From: Candidatus Hydrogenedens terephthalaticus JGI OTU-1
GTDB taxonomy: Bacteria > Hydrogenedentota > Hydrogenedentia > Hydrogenedentales > Hydrogenedentaceae
Length of the DNA: 8,779 nt
Assembly: GCA_000493945.1 (NCBI GenBank)
Contig: AWNW01000076.1
Span: 1-8,779, forward strand
Direction of reading: 5' to 3'
The notes beneath the pieces are model-generated. The model ran no database searches and was not told where the DNA came from. It saw nothing but the letters and a program-made list of their open reading frames with translations. Position numbers and translations under genes: made by a program. This document shows, one piece after another, positions 7,496 to 8,779 of the stretch (position 1 is its first letter; each line of letters opens with the position of its first letter).

Positions 7496-7525
7496 GTGAT
7501 AAATAATTCCTGAATTTATTTTCAA
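7496..7525 (-). promoter_or_regulatory. Candidate promoter of the peroxiredoxin gene
   Basis: On the minus strand TTGAAA (7525-7520, 5/6 match to -35) is followed 18 bp later by TATCAC (7501-7496, 4/6 match to -10). The RNA would start about 35 bases before the ATG. The spacer is one base longer than ideal and the region is AT-rich, so this is a tentative call. Confidence 0.3.
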
Positions 7526-7546
7526 TACAGAATATGGTAATATACA
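7519..7546 (+). promoter_or_regulatory. Candidate promoter of the HDOD gene
   Basis: TTTTCA (7519-7524) and TATACA (7541-7546) are 4/6 matches to -35 and -10 boxes with a 16-bp spacer. They lie about 45 bp before the ATG. The -35 overlaps the -35 proposed for the divergent peroxiredoxin promoter, so the two could compete for polymerase. Weak matches only. Confidence 0.27.
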
Positions 7547-7591
7547 TTGTGAGTAAATATAAAAGTTTATATTTTAAAAAAGGTGTAGTTT

Positions 7592-8443
7592 ATGTCTAAA
7601 TGGCAACCGATTCAAATTGTAGAAAAGATTTCTACGCTACCTACCCTACCGACCACAGTTTCGGCAGTACTTAAGGAAATGGCGGATCCGGATAGTTCGG
7701 CTATCGGACTTGCTAAGTTAATTAGTTCTGACCAGAGTTTAGCAGGGGGAATTCTTCGCGTGGTAAACTCCGCTTATTACAATTTCCCTCGAAAGATAGG
7801 TAGTCTTACGGATGCTATTGTGTTATTAGGTTATAAGGGCATCCGTAGCATTGTTCTGTCTGTAACAGCCTTTCGTTTCTTTTCCAATTCTTCTGATTAC
7901 CTCGATAGAAAAAAATTATGGAATCATGCCCTCGCATGTGCCATTATTTCAGACTTACTAAATCGGAAATTAAATATAGCAGAGAATAATGCTTTTGAGG
8001 CAGGGTTACTTCATGATATTGGCAAAGTTGTTTTTGATTATCTTGACCCGGAATTGTTCCGTGGAGCGATAAAAGAGGCAAAGCGGAAGGAACTCCCTTT
8101 AGTATCTGTAGAACCATCACATTTTGGGACAGACCATTCGGAAGTGGGAACCTTGTTGGCAAATCATTGGAATTTACCGGAAAACATTGTTCAGGCAATT
8201 CGGTATCATCATCAACCCGAAAAATCCGCTTCGGAATTTTTACCCGGGACTTGTTTGGTGTCTCTATCCAATGCGATTACATATTCGTTGGAAATGGGTG
8301 ATTCTGTCAGCGAGTCTATACCTGAATTACCTCCCATAGTATTTGAAACATTAAAGATAGCAGAAACATTTATAGAAGATTCCCGTGAAGAGATAAGCCA
8401 AAGCGTAAAGATAGGTTTGGAAGCATTTTCTTCTATTAACTGA
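7592..8443 (+). CDS. HDOD-domain signalling protein
   Basis: The product is 283 residues, a stand-alone HDOD domain (HD-related output domain) filling almost the whole chain, the usual size for single-domain members. The N-terminal helical part is typical: LPTLPTTVSAVL (16-27), SSDQSLAGGILRVVNSAYY (45-63) and DAIVLLGYKGIRSIVLS (74-90). The HD-like part follows, with His112, LLHDIGK (139-145, His141/Asp142), His182 in DHSEVG, and His206/His207 in RYHHQPE. The final metal-binding Asp expected in active HD phosphohydrolases is Asn227 (LVSLSNAIT). HDOD proteins act in signalling and regulation, often in two-component or c-di-GMP-linked circuits, mostly without proven enzymatic activity. No receiver, GGDEF or EAL domain is fused. 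AAAGGTG (7579-7585) gives a good Shine-Dalgarno 6 bases before ATG. No obvious terminator follows. Confidence 0.93.
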   Translation: MSKWQPIQIVEKISTLPTLPTTVSAVLKEMADPDSSAIGLAKLISSDQSLAGGILRVVNSAYYNFPRKIGSLTDAIVLLGYKGIRSIVLSVTAFRFFSNSSDYLDRKKLWNHALACAIISDLLNRKLNIAENNAFEAGLLHDIGKVVFDYLDPELFRGAIKEAKRKELPLVSVEPSHFGTDHSEVGTLLANHWNLPENIVQAIRYHHQPEKSASEFLPGTCLVSLSNAITYSLEMGDSVSESIPELPPIVFETLKIAETFIEDSREEISQSVKIGLEAFSSIN

Positions 8444-8454
8444 TGGGTAACCCA
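8444..8454. repeat. Small palindrome just after the HDOD stop
   Basis: TGGGT-A-ACCCA is a perfect 5-bp dyad around one base, beginning on the base after the stop codon. As RNA it would give only a 4-bp stem with a 3-base loop. It is followed by ATAGAAAAAT and not a T-run, so it is not a convincing terminator. Probably incidental or a weak hairpin. Confidence 0.3.
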
Positions 8455-8476
8455 ATAGAAAAATATCCCGTTACTT

Positions 8477-8485
8477 TGGTATAAT
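8477..8485 (+). promoter_or_regulatory. Extended -10 promoter motif
   Basis: TGGTATAAT is a perfect TGnTATAAT extended -10 element. No -35 is recognisable at 16-18 bp, which extended -10 promoters can tolerate. RNA would start near 8492 and run through the polypurine tract toward the transposase gene, giving a leader of about 180 bases, or would make a short RNA. Position in an AT-rich intergenic region is plausible, but activity is inferred. Confidence 0.4.
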
Positions 8486-8568
8486 AAATACAAGATATTA
8501 AAAGATTGTTCAATTGGAAATATTTGAGATCTCTGAATAAATGTTTTATTTTTTAATTATTGTAATAC

Positions 8569-8611
8569 AGAGGGAGATAAGAGGGAAAATGAAACGAAAG
8601 AGGGAGGGAGA
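8569..8611 (+). repeat. Polypurine tract with three AGAGGGA copies
   Basis: Forty of 43 bases are purines (exceptions T8578, T8590, C8595). The heptamer AGAGGGA occurs three times on the same strand, at 8569-8575, 8580-8586 and 8599-8605. The tract ends about 60 bp before the transposase ATG. It may be part of the left end of the insertion element, a regulator site, or a slippage-prone simple sequence. Several Shine-Dalgarno-like GGGAG runs arise in it by composition. Confidence 0.55.
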
Positions 8612-8673
8612 TGTATTAATAATATAGGTAGGCAATAGCGAGATAATAAACTTTAATAAGAGGAGCGTATACT

Positions 8674-8779
8674 ATGCAAGGACAAGAGCAACAGATGAGT
8701 TTTGCGGAGTATGAATTATCCTTACAGAGATCAACTCCCAAGGGGAAATTTTTAGAACAGATGGAGCGGATTATCCCAT
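8674..8779 (+). CDS. N-terminus of an IS5-family transposase (cut by window end)
   Basis: The first 35 codons are visible and the frame stays open to the last base. The sequence has SFAEYELSLQR (9-19), then KGKFLEQMERIIP (23-35). This matches the start of IS5-type DDE transposases, where a short 'SFAxxE' segment is followed by a basic stretch and 'FLxxMxxIIPW', the N-terminal domain before the DDE nuclease core. ATG 8674 is preceded by a strong AAGAGGAG Shine-Dalgarno (8658-8665), 8 bases away; Met8 would be an alternative start without one. The DDE catalytic residues lie outside the window, so I cannot tell whether the element is intact. Its left terminal repeat must lie in 8444-8673 but cannot be recognised without the right end. 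Confidence 0.75.
   Translation, partial: MQGQEQQMSFAEYELSLQRSTPKGKFLEQMERIIP

Noticed and set aside
8536..8554. AATAAA-TGT-TTTATT followed by TTTT as an intrinsic terminator
   Set aside because: The stem is 6 bp of A/T pairs only, too weak for termination.
8589..8627. Short ORF (MKRKREGDVLII) as a leader peptide for the transposase
   Set aside because: Only 12 codons, with no well-spaced Shine-Dalgarno distinct from the general purine composition, and no feature of a known leader.
1..8779. CRISPR array, tRNA, rRNA or riboswitch
   Set aside because: No regularly spaced direct repeats, cloverleaf-like segments or conserved RNA motifs were recognised by eye on either strand.

Overview
The window is a moderately AT-rich bacterial segment. 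The best-supported content is a five-gene same-strand cluster (about 323-6967), a convergent peroxiredoxin gene, a divergent HDOD-domain gene, and the first codons of an IS5-type transposase at the right edge. At the left edge is a short C-terminal piece of an unidentified membrane protein. The mix (large carboxypeptidase-regulatory-like repeat protein, paired ABC-2 exporters, HDOD signalling protein) fits a free-living or environmental bacterium with an elaborate envelope. Some Planctomycetes/Hydrogenedentes-like or deltaproteobacterial-type lineages have such genes, but the sequence alone does not fix the phylum and this placement is a guess.

Layout. 1-174: end of a hydrophobic protein. 175-322: AT-rich intergenic region with a long imperfect inverted repeat (182-200 / 261-280) surrounding a smaller perfect palindrome (219-236), and a weak promoter in the right arm. 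323-3325: a 1000-residue protein with one N-terminal membrane anchor, a proline-rich linker and about nine consecutive beta-sandwich repeats. 3351-6967: ATPase, permease, ATPase, permease, separated by 3-5 bp, i.e. two tandem ABC-2 modules. 6976-7452 (minus): Bcp/PrxQ peroxiredoxin, whose stop lies 8 bp from the stop of the last permease gene. 7453-7591: divergent promoter region. 7592-8443: HDOD protein. 8444-8673: non-coding, with an extended -10 motif and a polypurine tract. 8674-8779: N-terminus of an IS5-family transposase, cut by the window.

How the genes may work together. The five plus-strand genes have the spacing of one transcription unit. The two ATPases are close paralogues whose motifs sit at identical residue numbers; both keep all catalytic motifs. 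The permeases are clearly different from each other, so the four proteins could form one heteromeric exporter or two separate ones. The first gene encodes a membrane-tethered string of beta-sandwich domains outside the cytoplasm. Its linkage to the transporters suggests, but does not prove, a shared envelope task such as export, assembly or sensing of a surface molecule. The peroxiredoxin (oxidant defence) and the HDOD gene (signalling) share a divergent promoter region and have no obvious functional tie to the cluster. No CRISPR array, tRNA or rRNA was recognised.
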